Part shown: positions 36,906-47,020 of the stretch, piece after piece
Layout: the number at the start of each line of letters is the position of its first letter
Numbering within the stretch: the stretch's first letter is position 1
From: Cyclobacteriaceae bacterium
Lineage (GTDB): Bacteria; Bacteroidota; Bacteroidia; Cytophagales; Cyclobacteriaceae
Length of the DNA stretch: 64,000 nucleotides
Reading direction: 5' to 3'
NCBI GenBank assembly: GCA_026003355.1
Contig: BPHC01000002.1
Coordinates: forward strand, 310,001-374,000
Made by a program: the position numbers and the translations under genes
The notes under the pieces: generated by a model
What the model saw: the letters and a program-made list of their open reading frames with translations, nothing else
Databases searched by the model: none
Told to the model about the DNA's origin: nothing

Positions 36906-39353
36906 TTATTTTTTCCTTCGGGTTGATTTTTTGGCTGCCTTCTTTTTTACGGCCTTTGCAATTTTTCCGGCGGCTTTCTTTGCCACCTTCTTTGCACTTT
37001 TCTTAGCTGCCTTTTTTGATACTTTTTTAGCAGCAGTTTTGGCAGCTTTTGCCGGTGCCTTTTTCCGGGCAGGTTTACCTTTGCCGCCTTTATTGAGCAT
37101 ACGAGCCATGAGGTTAAGGGCCGAGCCGGCCTTAAACCACTCAATCTGGTTGGCATTGTAGCTGTGGTTGGCTTTAATAGTGTCGGTGGTGCCGTCTTTA
37201 TGATGCAGTACCAGAGTCAGGGGCTTGCCGGGGGCGAATTCGGTCAGGTCAATAATGTCAATAACATCGTCTTCCTGAATTTTGTCGTAGTCGGCTTCAT
37301 TGGCAAAGGTAAGTGCCAGCATTCCCTGTTTTTTAAGGTTGGTTTCGTGAATGCGGGCAAACGATTTTACCAGTATAACCTTAATACCCAGATGGCGGGG
37401 CTGCATGGCCGCATGTTCGCGCGATGAACCTTCACCATAGTTATGGTCGCCCACCACAATGGTGGGAATACCCGCGGCTTTATAAGCCCGCTGGGTGGCG
37501 GGTACGGGACCGTACTCGCCTGTAAGCTGGTTTTTAACCAGGTCGGTTTTGTCGTTAAAATAGTTTACTGCACCGGTAAGGGTGTTGTTGGATATGTTAT
37601 CCAGGTGGCCACGGAAGCGCAGCCACGGACCAGCCATTGAAATATGGTCGGTAGTACACTTGCCTTTAACCTTAATGAGCAGGCGCATGCCGGTTATGTT
37701 TTTGCCATCCCATGGTTCGAAGGGTTTAAGAGCCTGCAGCCGGTTTGAGTTGGGATCAATTTTTACTTTTATTTTGCTTCCGTCTTTTGCGGGAGGTATG
37801 TATCCCGGGTCTTTTACATCAAAGCCTTTAGGCGGAAATTCCACACCCCTGGGTTCCTGAAGTTTTACAGGTTGTCCCTCCTCGTTAATCAGGGTGTCGG
37901 TAAGGGGGTTAAAGGTGAGGTCGCCTGCAATGGCATAGGCGGTTACGATTTCGGGCGAGGCAACAAATGCGTGGGTGTTGGGGTTGCCGTCGTTGCGCTT
38001 GGCGAAGTTTCGGTTAAACGAGGTTATAATGGAGTTTTTGCGGTTGGGGTCGTTGCTGTGGCGTGCCCACTGGCCTATGCAGGGACCACAGGCGTTGGCC
38101 AGCACCACGCCGCCCATCTTTTCAAATATGCCCAGATAGCCATCGCGCTCAACGGTGTACCGCACCTGTTCCGAACCCGGTGTTATGGTGAATTCGGCTT
38201 TTGCCTTCAGTTTTTTATCTACTGCCTGCCTGGCTATGGAAGCTGCACGGGTTATGTCTTCGTACGAAGAGTTGGTGCAGGAGCCAATAAGCCCTACTTC
38301 AAGCTTTTGCGGCCATCCGTTTTTGCGCACTTCATCGGGAAATTTCGAAACAGGTATGGCGCGGTCGGGCGTAAAAGGTCCGTTAATGTGCGGTTCCAGG
38401 GTAGAAAGGTCAATATCGATAATCTGATCAAAGTATTTTTCGGGGTTGGCATACACTTCCGGGTCGGCCGTAAGGTGTTCTTTTATCTTATCGGCCAGGT
38501 CGGCAACAGCTTTGCGTTTTGTGCCCCGGAGGTACTGGGCCATTTTTTCATCGTAGCCGAAGGTGGAGGTGGTGGCGCCAATTTCAGCGCCCATGTTACA
38601 AATGGTTCCTTTGCCGGTACATGATAGCGACAGGGCGCCTGGCCCGAAGTACTCCAGTATAGCACCTGTGCCACCTTTAACGGTAAGTATGCCCGCCACT
38701 TTAAGAATTACGTCTTTGGGCGAGGTCCATCCGCTTAGCTTTCCGGTAAGGCGTACCCCTATTAGTTTAGGCCATTTCAGTTCCCAGGGCATGCCGGCCA
38801 TTACATCAACGGCATCGGCACCGCCCACGCCTATGGCAATCATGCCCAAACCTCCGGCGTTTACGGTATGCGAGTCGGTGCCGATCATCATGCCGCCCGG
38901 AAAGGCATAGTTTTCCAGCACTACCTGGTGAATAATTCCGGCACCGGGTTTCCAGAAGCCTATACCGAATTTTTTCGATACCGATTCGAGGAAGTTGAAC
39001 ACTTCACCACTGGCGGTAAGCGATTCTTTCAAATCCTGCCGGGCTCCGTTTTTAGCCAGAATAAGGTGGTCGCAATGAACGGTTGAAGGAACACGCACCT
39101 TGGGTATGCCGGCCGACATGAACTGCAACAGGGCCATTTGGGCGGTAGCATCCTGCATGGCTACCCGGTCGGGAGCGAAGTTTACGTACGATTTGCCCCT
39201 CTCAAAATCTTCAATTTTCTGTTCTTCGTGCAGGTGGGCAAAAAGAATTTTTTCGGTAAGGGTTAAAGGGCGCTTAATTACTTTGCGGGTTCTGGCAATG
39301 CGTGCAGGAAGCTCTTTATAGACCTTCCGTATCATGTCGAGATCGAATACCAT
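36906..39353 (-). CDS. acn: Aconitate hydratase with histone-H1-like Lys/Ala-rich tail
   Basis: 815 residues from the ATG at 39353. TCA-cycle citrate/isocitrate isomerase of the mitochondrial type. Fe-S ligands are in [10 protein letters not shown] and [11 protein letters not shown]; other landmarks are [24 protein letters not shown] and [11 protein letters not shown]. The catalytic domains end near residue 755. The last 55 or so residues are almost only Lys and Ala with PAKAAK, KKAAKK and STRRKK repeats, like the C-terminal tail of histone H1 or bacterial AlgP-like proteins. Mitochondrial-type aconitases of Bacteroidota normally end without this. The tail continues in frame to the stop, with no frameshift sign. 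Confidence 0.96.
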   Translation of the reverse strand: MVFDLDMIRKVYKELPARIARTRKVIKRPLTLTEKILFAHLHEEQKIEDFERGKSYVNFAPDRVAMQDATAQMALLQFMSAGIPKVRVPSTVHCDHLILAKNGARQDLKESLTASGEVFNFLESVSKKFGIGFWKPGAGIIHQVVLENYAFPGGMMIGTDSHTVNAGGLGMIAIGVGGADAVDVMAGMPWELKWPKLIGVRLTGKLSGWTSPKDVILKVAGILTVKGGTGAILEYFGPGALSLSCTGKGTICNMGAEIGATTSTFGYDEKMAQYLRGTKRKAVADLADKIKEHLTADPEVYANPEKYFDQIIDIDLSTLEPHINGPFTPDRAIPVSKFPDEVRKNGWPQKLEVGLIGSCTNSSYEDITRAASIARQAVDKKLKAKAEFTITPGSEQVRYTVERDGYLGIFEKMGGVVLANACGPCIGQWARHSNDPNRKNSIITSFNRNFAKRNDGNPNTHAFVASPEIVTAYAIAGDLTFNPLTDTLINEEGQPVKLQEPRGVEFPPKGFDVKDPGYIPPAKDGSKIKVKIDPNSNRLQALKPFEPWDGKNITGMRLLIKVKGKCTTDHISMAGPWLRFRGHLDNISNNTLTGAVNYFNDKTDLVKNQLTGEYGPVPATQRAYKAAGIPTIVVGDHNYGEGSSREHAAMQPRHLGIKVILVKSFARIHETNLKKQGMLALTFANEADYDKIQEDDVIDIIDLTEFAPGKPLTLVLHHKDGTTDTIKANHSYNANQIEWFKAGSALNLMARMLNKGGKGKPARKKAPAKAAKTAAKKVSKKAAKKSAKKVAKKAAGKIAKAVKKKAAKKSTRRKK

Positions 39354-39467
39354 ATGTATTGAAGTTTTGAAACTCCAAAGTAACAAAAAAATAACCGTGA
39401 ATGGAATGGAATACCTTTAATATTCGGCAATTGGGTACAAACCGAAAAAAATTTTTAAAAAGGCTGC

Positions 39468-40173
39468 TTACCGGCTGTTAATGTAATTAAGGAATTCCCT
39501 CCTGATGTTTTCATCGTTAAACTTTCCGTTAAAGTAAGCCGTTCCGGTTCGGCTGTTGGTATCGCCCACGCCCCTTGAGGCCACACACAGGTGGGTGGCG
39601 TCTATTACCACACCCACATCGGGGGGTGTTGAGTATGCGCATCATTTCGCGGGCAATTTGCACGGTAAGTCTTTCCTGCACCTGGGGGCGTTTGGCAAAG
39701 TACTGTACAATACGGTTTATTTTGGACAGCCCTATTACTTTGCCGGTTGAAAAGTAGGCTACATGCACTTTGCCGAATATGGGCACAAAGTGGTGTTCGC
39801 AGTGCGAGTAAAAGGTAATGTCTTTTTCCACCAGCATCTGGTCGTAGCGGTATTTGTTTTCGAACAGGCGCGCATGCGGCCGGTTTTTGGGGTTTAGTCC
39901 GCTGAAAGCCTCTTTTACGTACATTTTGGCTACGCGCCGGGGTGTGCCCTGAAGGCTGTCATCAGTAAGGTCAAGCCCCAGCACATGCATAATCTCACGA
40001 AAGTGGTATTCTATGCGGTCAATCTTCTCCTCGTCCGACATTTGGAAGGCATCTTCCCGCAGGGGGGTATTGTAATTGGAAGGGGCCAGATGCTCCTCTG
40101 CAGCGTCATCAGCTGCATCAGGGGCCTGAGGGTTAATCGGCCGGATATTCAACGAAATTTCTTTCGGTCTCAT
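39468..40173 (-). CDS. folE: GTP cyclohydrolase I, frameshifted in this sequence
   Basis: Makes dihydroneopterin triphosphate for folate and tetrahydrobiopterin. An N-terminal leader precedes MSDEEKIDRIEYHFREIM; the active-site SHCEHHFVPIFG and FAKRPQVQERLT are intact. After MMRILNTP the frame is lost at the G6 run 39621-39626. Removing one G restores DVGVVIDATHLCVASRG (with the second Zn Cys) through REFLNYINSR and a stop at 39468. The span is then 706 bases, one over a multiple of three, giving 234 residues. ATG at 40173 is chosen over a TTG at 40194. It overlaps the 3' end of the PTPS gene by 41 bases. Confidence 0.9.
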
Positions 40174-40543
40174 ACAGGGTAATTTTAAGGTCAAGTTCTG
40201 CTTTAATATGCGGACGAAGGATATCCCAGATTACACGGGCAATATTTTCGGCCGTAGGATTAAGATGTTTGAAATGCGGGAGGTCAAGGTTCAGGTTTTT
40301 ATGGTCGAAAAGATCAATAATTTCCCTGCGTACCAGGTCGCTGAGTATTTTCGTATCCATAACATAACCGGTGCCGTCATCGGGCGTGCCGGTAACGCTT
40401 ACCACCAACTCGTAATTATGACCGTGGTAATTGGGGTTGGCGCACTTGCCAAACACTTCGCGGTTTTTCTGGTCGGGCCACGCCGGATTATACAGCCGGT
40501 GGGCTGCGTTAAAGTGCTCTTTTCTGGATACCCTTACCTTCAT
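40133..40543 (-). CDS. 6-pyruvoyl-tetrahydropterin synthase / QueD family (PTPS-II type)
   Basis: 136 residues. Zn ligands: HFNAAHRL and YHGHNY. The catalytic Cys lies in GKCANPNYHGH, i.e. Cys-x5-HGH, the spacing of PTPS-II (tetrahydrobiopterin) enzymes, rather than Cys-x3-HGH of QueD. Also DHKNLNLD, PTAENIA and YETERNFVEY, strongly resembling the human PTPS layout. Directly upstream of folE and overlapping it, so the pair most likely makes a biopterin-type cofactor. No sepiapterin reductase or preQ0 genes are nearby. Confidence 0.9.
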   Translation of the reverse strand: MKVRVSRKEHFNAAHRLYNPAWPDQKNREVFGKCANPNYHGHNYELVVSVTGTPDDGTGYVMDTKILSDLVRREIIDLFDHKNLNLDLPHFKHLNPTAENIARVIWDILRPHIKAELDLKITLYETERNFVEYPAD

Positions 40544-40590
40544 TTGAAATCTCTCAATTAAACAGTTTACAAGCTAAAAGGTTCGGTTGT

Positions 40591-41301
40591 ATGCCCGGTG
40601 CAAGCAAAGTTTTTTTATTTTGGCGGCAAATGACTGTTGAGGGCATTCGCGATCAAATATATCAATATCAGGCCAAAGGGCTGCGACTTTTTACCAGCTC
40701 TTCTTTTCAGTCGCATAGCCTGGTGCTGCTTCATATTCTTAGCCGCATTGACCGTACCATTCCGGTTTACTTTATCAATACAGGCTATCATTTCCCTGAA
40801 ACATTGCAGTTTCGCGACTATGTAACCGAGCTTTTCGGTTTGAATACCGTTGACCTGAAACCCGAAGTACCCCGGTTTATGCAGCGCGATGCTTCCGGCA
40901 ACCTGCTGTTTACCTCCGACCCGGACCATTGCTGTTATCTGAACAAAACCCAGCCCATGGACGCCGTATTGCGCGAATACGATGTTTGGATTAACGGGGT
41001 GCGGGCCGACCAAAGTGCGGTGCGCGCAGCCATGAAAACCGAGCAGCCCGCACCCTATGGTACCATACGGTTTCACCCTATGCTCGACTGGACTGCCAAA
41101 ATGATATGGCAGTACCGAAAAGAATACAACCTGCCCACACATCCGCTGGAAGAGAAAGGTTATGTAAGCATAGGATGTGAACCTTGTACCCGCCGCCTTG
41201 ACCCCGATATGCAGGAACGTGAGGCCCGGTGGTACGGACTGAAAAAGGTAGAGTGCGGACTGCACACCGAGCTGATAGTAAACGAAAGCAAAACACCATG
41301 A
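40591..41301 (+). CDS. cysH: Phosphoadenylyl/adenylyl-sulfate reductase
   Basis: 236 residues (223 if the ATG at 40630 is used). The PP-loop-like nucleotide site begins FTSSSFQSHSLV. Cys pairs in PDHCCYLNK and GCEPCTRR are the [4Fe-4S] ligands of the APS-reducing type, and the C-terminal catalytic motif is ECGLH. Assimilatory sulfate reduction to sulfite. No other cys genes are adjacent, and the stop overlaps the epimerase start by four bases. Confidence 0.94.
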   Translation: MPGASKVFLFWRQMTVEGIRDQIYQYQAKGLRLFTSSSFQSHSLVLLHILSRIDRTIPVYFINTGYHFPETLQFRDYVTELFGLNTVDLKPEVPRFMQRDASGNLLFTSDPDHCCYLNKTQPMDAVLREYDVWINGVRADQSAVRAAMKTEQPAPYGTIRFHPMLDWTAKMIWQYRKEYNLPTHPLEEKGYVSIGCEPCTRRLDPDMQEREARWYGLKKVECGLHTELIVNESKTP

Positions 41302-42218
41302 AAATTCTGGTTACCGGCGGTGCTGGTTACATAGGTACCGAGCTGGTATCGAGGCTGGCCCAAATGCCCGAAGTAAAAAAGATTGTTGTTTACGACAACC
41401 TGAGCCGGCCCAACTACAACCTGTTTTTGGGAGGTAAACTGGCCGGGCACGAAAAGATAAAATTCATTAAAGGTGAACTGCTGGACAGCCGCGGGCTTAG
41501 GCTGGCCCTAAAAGATATTGATGTGGTGTACCATCTGGCCGCCCGTGTAACCACTCCGCTGGCCCACACCGATGGGCATCTGTACGAACAAATAAACCAC
41601 TGGGGAACAGCCGAACTGGTTTATGCAGTTGAAGAAAGCACCGTTAAGCGATTTATCTATACCAGCAGCGCAGGCGTTTACGGTGCCACCACAGAACCCG
41701 CCGACGAAAACACACCGCCTAACCCCACAACATTTTATGCCGTATCGAAGCTGCGGGGCGAGGATCACGTGCGCAGGCTGGCACCCCGCATTGAAACGTT
41801 TATCTTCCGATGCGGCAACGTGTACGGATACAGCCGCAGCATGCGGTTCGATGCCGTGATAAACCGGTTTGCTTTCGAGGCCAACTTCCTTAAACGAATT
41901 ACCATTCATGGTACGGGCAGCCAATTGCGCTCATTCATCCATATTGATTCGATAACCAGAGCGCTTGCTGGCGTATTACAAGCCCCCCTAAACGGCGGAA
42001 CCTACAACCTGGTTACACGAACAATAAGCGTAATGGATGTTGTGGATGAGCTGAAGCAACTTGTACCCGACCTGGAATTTATACTGATTAATCAGCACAT
42101 GAGGTTTAGCCATCTGATGGTGAAATCAAATGAGTTTATAAATAAACAGCTTAACATACATAATTCATGTAGTTTTAGAGAGGACCTTCAGAATTTTCTA
42201 TCCCGTCTTTCGTTTTGA
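41298..42218 (+). CDS. NAD-dependent epimerase/dehydratase (SDR family)
   Basis: 306 residues from the ATG at 41298, which overlaps the cysH stop (ATGA). Extended SDR: VTGGAGYIGTEL (NAD), YHLAARVT, TSSAGVYG and catalytic Tyr-x3-Lys in YAVSKLRGED. Acts on a nucleotide sugar or related substrate; no specificity can be assigned. The coupling to cysH is unusual. Confidence 0.92.
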   Translation: MKILVTGGAGYIGTELVSRLAQMPEVKKIVVYDNLSRPNYNLFLGGKLAGHEKIKFIKGELLDSRGLRLALKDIDVVYHLAARVTTPLAHTDGHLYEQINHWGTAELVYAVEESTVKRFIYTSSAGVYGATTEPADENTPPNPTTFYAVSKLRGEDHVRRLAPRIETFIFRCGNVYGYSRSMRFDAVINRFAFEANFLKRITIHGTGSQLRSFIHIDSITRALAGVLQAPLNGGTYNLVTRTISVMDVVDELKQLVPDLEFILINQHMRFSHLMVKSNEFINKQLNIHNSCSFREDLQNFLSRLSF

Positions 42219-42317
42219 ATCTCTATCAGGAATAAAGAGTTGCAGTGGTTTAAAATTTAACCTTCGGGCAGAGGATAGAGCCGGCAGGACCGGGTTCTTA
42301 TCAGTAATTTATAGTTT

Positions 42318-43662
42318 TTAAAACATCTGTTTCCTTATGTTTACATTTAATAAATCGAAGTTTTTGCGTTTGCCTGAGGGTTCGGAAATTATCTTTACAT
42401 TTTGCAGGCTCAGGTTATCTATGTATCCTAAAGTTACATGCGCCGGCACTGAAGAACGATCGATGCTTTCTGCCAGTTTGGGGAAGTTTTTATTTCCCCG
42501 GGGTTTACTGGCTTCCGAAAAATCTGTTTCCTGAATTACAGTAAACTGGATATTTGAGATATCGAGGTTTTGAATGGGTTTTTCCGGCCTTCCGGTTATA
42601 AGTATTTTTCCGCCAGAATGTATCAGCAGGTTATTAAAAGTTATGTTGTTAATATGGCCATATTGGTCGGTTGGTTTTTTCTTATCTATGTCAATAAAAA
42701 TGGGATACTCATATTTGTGGCGTGAACCTTTTGTGATAATGATATTTGAAAATGCACTCATTTCAAATACGCCACCCTCCAGCATAAATAAACTAATACC
42801 ATAACGACTGTTAGATATATTTATATTGTTGAAACTGCAAAAGCGGGGTAATTCCGGCGGAACCGGTTCCGAATTTGATTGCCGCGTCATCGCTTTGAAT
42901 AATGCAATTGTTTACCACAACATGCTCAGTTATACCATCAGGATTGGTTTTAAGGCATATGGCATCATCGCCTGTTGAGATGAAGCTGTTGGAAATAGAT
43001 ACATTCCTGGAATCAACCAGGTCAATCCCATCGGTATTGGGGCTTTGTGGGTGATTAAAAATTTTAATACCATCAATTACTATTTGATTTGATTTTTCGA
43101 ACCGAATAACATGACTTGGTGAATTCTGAAAAGTTAATTCCCGGATGGTAATATTTTTTGCCTGGCGGAAGGAAATCCAGGGCATAGGCCTTTCCAAAGG
43201 AGTGTATTCGTCATCCCTGAAAAAATTCCCGTTTCCATCAATAATTCCCTGGCCGGTGAATGAAACGTTGGTTACACCTGTTCCGTCTAACAGAACCCGC
43301 AGGGTTTCCTGTTTCTGATTTTGCGCAATTAGCAAAATATTATTATCTCCTTCCGGGGAAATGTAATCTTCAATCCTTGCACTCCCTATCAGGTAAGACC
43401 CGGCTTGAAAATGGTATTCAATATTGCTCTTTAAAATAATTGTGCCGGTAGTAAACTTACCAGAAGGAAACAGAACAACACCTCCGCCGGCTTTACTGCA
43501 TGCATCGATTGCCTGTTGAATAGCCTGTGTATTCAGGGTAATGCTATCGTCTTTTGCTCCAAAATCCTTGATGTTAAAAATATTATTGTTTTTTCGATTA
43601 TAGCATGACACAGTTGCTGCCAGGCTAATTATACAAAGTGCCGATTTTATGAAATATTTCAT
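42318..43662 (-). CDS. Glycoside hydrolase family 28 (polygalacturonase), frameshifted in this sequence
   Basis: Signal peptide with possible lipobox (AATVSC). Right-handed beta-helix typical of pectin hydrolases: FNIKDFGAKDD, GGGVVLFPSGKFTTG, HPQSPNTDGIDLVDSRNVSI (catalytic NTDG), STGDDAICLKT (catalytic DD) and SDDAAIKFGTGSAG. The frame is broken at the G4 run 42845-42848; removing one G gives ITRFCSFNNINISNSRYGISLFMLEGG and a 447-residue protein ending near 42318 (1345 bases, one over a multiple of three). Ten bases after uxuA. Expected to release galacturonate from homogalacturonan in the periplasm or at the surface. Confidence 0.88.
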
Positions 43663-43671
43663 GGTTATATA

Positions 43672-44853
43672 TTAAGAGGCTTGTATATTCATTATGCTGC
43701 TAATTCCCAGTTCAACACCTCTTAGTTCTGCAAGTCCTCGTAGTCTGCCGATGGCGGAATAGCCCGGATTTGTTTTTTTGTTCAGATCGTCCAGCATCTG
43801 ATGACCGTGATCCGGCCGGAATGGTATGGGCTCAGTGCGCAACTGGTTTTCTAGAATTAATTCTTTTATTACAAGGGGCATATTTACATCACCTTCCAGG
43901 TGGTGCGCTTCAAAAAAACTGTGGCTATCGTATTTTTTAACGTTTCTTAAGTGAACAAAATTTATTCGCCTGGCAAGACGTTTTGTTATGAGCTGTAAGT
44001 CATTATCTTCTCTTGCTCCCAGTGAACCGGTACAAAGGCAAATACCGTTAAAGGGGGAGTCATATACATCCACTACATGATTGAGGTCGGCCTCTGTACT
44101 GACCACGCGGGGTAAGCCTAAAATAGTAAAGGGAGGATCATCCGGGTGAATTGCTAATCTAACTCCTGCTTCTTCTGCTGCCGGGGCCACACAAGCTATA
44201 AATTCACGCAAATGTTTTCGGTACTTTTTTTCGTCTATGTCTTTGTATGCATCTAATGATTCACGGAACGTTTCGAGGTTATAGGTTTCGGTCGATCCCG
44301 GAAGTCCGGCAAGAATATTTCTTTTAAGTTTTTCAATTTCTGTTCCAGTTGCCTGCTGAAGAAACTTTTCAGCTGCCTTTACCTGATCAGCCTGGTATGA
44401 TTCTTCAGCCCTGTGTCGCTTTAATAAAAAAACATCGAATGCTGCCAGTTGGACAATGTCAAAGCGCAAGGCTCTGGATCCGTCCTGGTCTTCGTAATCC
44501 AGGTCAGTTCGTGTCCAGTCCAGCACCGGCATGAAGTTGTAACAGACTGTGGTTATTCCACATTTAGCCAGGTTAAGCACGGTTTCCTGCCACGCATTGA
44601 TGTACCGTTTATAGCCGGGATTCTGCAGCTTAATATCCTCATGAACGGGGATGCTTTCAACCACACTCCAGCGTAGTCCGGCATTTTCAATTTCTTGTTT
44701 TCTTTTCTGGATTTCTTCCACGGTCCATACAGATCCAGTAGGGATATGATGAAGCGATGTAACGATACCTGCAGCCCCTGTTTGCTTAATGTGCTCAAGT
44801 GTAACGGTATCATCAGGGCCAAACCATCGCCAGGTCTGTTTCAATTTTTTCAT
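43672..44853 (-). CDS. uxuA: Mannonate dehydratase
   Basis: 393 residues. Converts mannonate to 2-keto-3-deoxygluconate in uronate catabolism. TWRWFGPDDTVTL, GIVTSLHHIPTGSVW, HPDDPPF, CTGSLGAR, FVHLRNVK, HHLEGDVNM and PFRPDHGHQM are characteristic, with the metal-binding Cys and His. Starts only 17 bases downstream of the terminator hairpin at 44871-44900, so expression may depend on readthrough or an unseen promoter. Followed closely by GH28. Confidence 0.96.
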   Translation of the reverse strand: MKKLKQTWRWFGPDDTVTLEHIKQTGAAGIVTSLHHIPTGSVWTVEEIQKRKQEIENAGLRWSVVESIPVHEDIKLQNPGYKRYINAWQETVLNLAKCGITTVCYNFMPVLDWTRTDLDYEDQDGSRALRFDIVQLAAFDVFLLKRHRAEESYQADQVKAAEKFLQQATGTEIEKLKRNILAGLPGSTETYNLETFRESLDAYKDIDEKKYRKHLREFIACVAPAAEEAGVRLAIHPDDPPFTILGLPRVVSTEADLNHVVDVYDSPFNGICLCTGSLGAREDNDLQLITKRLARRINFVHLRNVKKYDSHSFFEAHHLEGDVNMPLVIKELILENQLRTEPIPFRPDHGHQMLDDLNKKTNPGYSAIGRLRGLAELRGVELGISSIMNIQAS

Positions 44854-44870
44854 ATTATCTTATTTGAAAA

Positions 44871-44900
44871 AAGCAATCCCGTTTTTAAACGGGATTGCTT
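44871..44900 (-). terminator. Intrinsic terminator within the pectin locus
   Basis: Perfect 14-bp inverted repeat AAGCAATCCCGTTT / AAACGGGATTGCTT with a 2-base centre, followed on the minus strand by TTTTCAAATA. It lies downstream of the beta-helix lipoprotein gene and immediately upstream of uxuA, separating the importer half of the operon from the catabolic half. Confidence 0.8.
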
Positions 44901-44928
44901 GCGAACTAAACTGCTTGGAATTTGGAAA

Positions 44929-46506
44929 TTAATTCCTTATGGTACCATCTGCATTTTTAGCCCATCCGCCCGTAGTCCAATCGGAGGTTCCGATGGCACC
45001 TACGTATTGGAATGCCTGAAAGGTGAAGATTGCATCGTTTAAGGTGGTTGGGTTGAAAGTTGAAGTTTGTACAGTATTTGGAGTAAAGTCATTCACCCCA
45101 ATACCTGCTATAATGGTGGTTGTTGGATTTATATTGTTGTTATACGAAGGATCTGCAAATTGCACGGCGTTTTCGCGCAAGGCGGTAGAATTACCAAGCG
45201 ACGGTATACCCGTGGGGTCGGTTCCCCCAATTTTGAAAAAGTATGAATATTCAATTCTGCTTTCGGGAACGTTGTTGGAAAGCCTTATACCATCTTCTGG
45301 AAATTCGGCAACAATTGTGTTGTAAATTAAAACTTTACCGCTTCGGGATTCAGCACGCATTCCATCTGCAGTTGATGGACTTCCATCAGGAGCTGTAAAG
45401 GATACACCGGGACCCAGTAAGGTTACATTGGCGGCTGTTAAAGTATTGCCATTAAATCCTGATGGGGGGTTGGACATCAATATGTCGCGGGAGTCCTTAT
45501 TTACGGTGGAATTATGCGATATGAAGCGCTGCAGATAAAGATTAGTATGAACCACGTTTCCTTCACCAGAAGTTCCGGTGTGTCGTATATTTAAATTAGA
45601 TTTAATGTTTTCGGTTGAAATGCAGTTGGTTAAGGCTATGGTTGAGCCTTCAATTCTAAATCCTTCTCCAAGGCTCTTGAAAACCTGAACATAATCAACT
45701 TTGGTCGACATACCTGCGTTGACTATAGTTAATGCGCCCTTGTCGGAAGCTGGGTTGCTTTCATCACCACCACCATATTCAATGCGTACATATTTTAAAG
45801 ATCCGGCATTGTGATTGGCCGATAAGGGGTCGCCCTTCATTACAATCCCTCTCCACATACCTGGCATCGGTGAGCTGGCGTTCACGGTAAACACAATTGG
45901 CTTATTGGGCTCGCCCTCTGCAATTAGCTTCCCGCTAGGCTCAATGTACAAAGCAACTATCGATTTAGTGGGATCCTGAACGGGTTTGCCATCATCTACT
46001 GCCTGAATGGTAACGCCTTTTTCAACGGTAAGGGTAGCATTCTCTACTTTTATGGTATTATTGAGAATATAAACATTTCCTTCTTCCCAGGTGGTATTGG
46101 TGGTTATGTCATTAGTTACCTCAATGGTAGAACCAATAACATTGATGGTGAAGGTGGCTGTTGCTGTTCTGCCCTGCTGGTCTTCTAATACAAACTCTAT
46201 TGCCAGCGGACCCAGATTGGCAGTAACAGGAACTGTAAAGTTAAACGTAATTTGCTGGGTTACGGCTCCCACAGTAATGCCGCTCACTGCAACCCCATTT
46301 GCTGTTAATGATTGAATTTTTCCTTGTGCAGTAAGGTTTAATACAATTTCAACAGATTGACCGCGTTCTGCTGTCGCATTATTTCCGCCGGTAAATGAAA
46401 GGGTTGGCGGAAGTGTTTCAGGGTCTTCGTCTTTGCTGCAGGAATAAAAGCCGGTGATCAGCGAAGCAACCAGCAACAGATTTAACAGACTTTTGATCGG
46501 TTTCAT
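44929..46506 (-). CDS. Surface lipoprotein with right-handed beta-helix
   Basis: 525 residues from the ATG at 46506. Lipobox in GFYSC, followed by SKDED, an acidic stretch like a Bacteroidota surface-export signal. Next an Ig-like domain (about 30-130) and a parallel beta-helix with VENATLTVEKGVTIQA, IEPSGKLIAEGEPNKPIVF and KGALTIVNAGMSTKVDYV. No catalytic residues recognised. Proteins of this type sit in glycan loci as putative binding proteins. Encoded 47 bases after a small lipoprotein gene. Confidence 0.75.
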   Translation of the reverse strand: MKPIKSLLNLLLVASLITGFYSCSKDEDPETLPPTLSFTGGNNATAERGQSVEIVLNLTAQGKIQSLTANGVAVSGITVGAVTQQITFNFTVPVTANLGPLAIEFVLEDQQGRTATATFTINVIGSTIEVTNDITTNTTWEEGNVYILNNTIKVENATLTVEKGVTIQAVDDGKPVQDPTKSIVALYIEPSGKLIAEGEPNKPIVFTVNASSPMPGMWRGIVMKGDPLSANHNAGSLKYVRIEYGGGDESNPASDKGALTIVNAGMSTKVDYVQVFKSLGEGFRIEGSTIALTNCISTENIKSNLNIRHTGTSGEGNVVHTNLYLQRFISHNSTVNKDSRDILMSNPPSGFNGNTLTAANVTLLGPGVSFTAPDGSPSTADGMRAESRSGKVLIYNTIVAEFPEDGIRLSNNVPESRIEYSYFFKIGGTDPTGIPSLGNSTALRENAVQFADPSYNNNINPTTTIIAGIGVNDFTPNTVQTSTFNPTTLNDAIFTFQAFQYVGAIGTSDWTTGGWAKNADGTIRN

Positions 46507-46553
46507 ATGAGTGAAAGTTATAATATATAGACGAAACAAGAATGAATTTACCC

Positions 46554-47006
46554 TTAATCGTATGGATATTTAGGCAGCAGAAATATTCTGTAGTTGCCTG
46601 ATATTGATTTATTTCTGCCCTGTATGGGTGTATCGTTGCTTTTTTCGAAGACAAGTTCCAGGGTGAGTCCCTGAGGATTTAATTTTAGTTGCATGTTGAT
46701 TCCTGAAAACTGAATTTCTGTAAAAGTTTCATTGGTAAACTGCCATGTACCATTAGGCCCAAAAAGATCTCCTCCGTTCAGGGCTGTCCAGGTATTGTTT
46801 CTTTCAAAGCGCAATTCCAGATTCTGATATCCGAAATCTGTAATGTCTACCCCGTCTAACTGTATATTTCCCGGAACCCAGGTTTTATTCAGCAGAATAA
46901 GTACTTTTTCTTCATCGGTGAGGCTTGAATTATCTTCCGAGCATGAAGAAAACAAGACCACCACGGAAACTAAAATAAACTTAAATTTCACTTTTGCAGA
47001 AAGCAT
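46554..47006 (-). CDS. Small lipoprotein, lipocalin-like
   Basis: 150 residues. Lipobox LFSSC followed by SEDNSS. The body contains LLNKTWVPGNIQLDG, LELRFERNNTW, GTWQFTNETF and SGNYRIFLL, alternating strands like the Bacteroidota lipocalin-like (DUF5004 and similar) lipoproteins. Lies between two beta-helix protein genes in the operon. Exact family is uncertain; possibly a glycan-binding accessory. Confidence 0.7.
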   Translation of the reverse strand: MLSAKVKFKFILVSVVVLFSSCSEDNSSLTDEEKVLILLNKTWVPGNIQLDGVDITDFGYQNLELRFERNNTWTALNGGDLFGPNGTWQFTNETFTEIQFSGINMQLKLNPQGLTLELVFEKSNDTPIQGRNKSISGNYRIFLLPKYPYD

Positions 47007-47020
47007 CTTTTCTGAATTTA

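Noticed and set aside
37872-38624. 250-codon plus-strand open frame
   Set aside because: Antisense shadow of the aconitase gene; composition mirrors it.
42219-42317. tRNA or small RNA in the gap before the pectin locus
   Set aside because: No cloverleaf and no clear terminator could be drawn.
45264-45276. GGGAACGTTGTT resembling the LacI operator
   Set aside because: Only half is palindromic and it is inside the beta-helix lipoprotein coding region.
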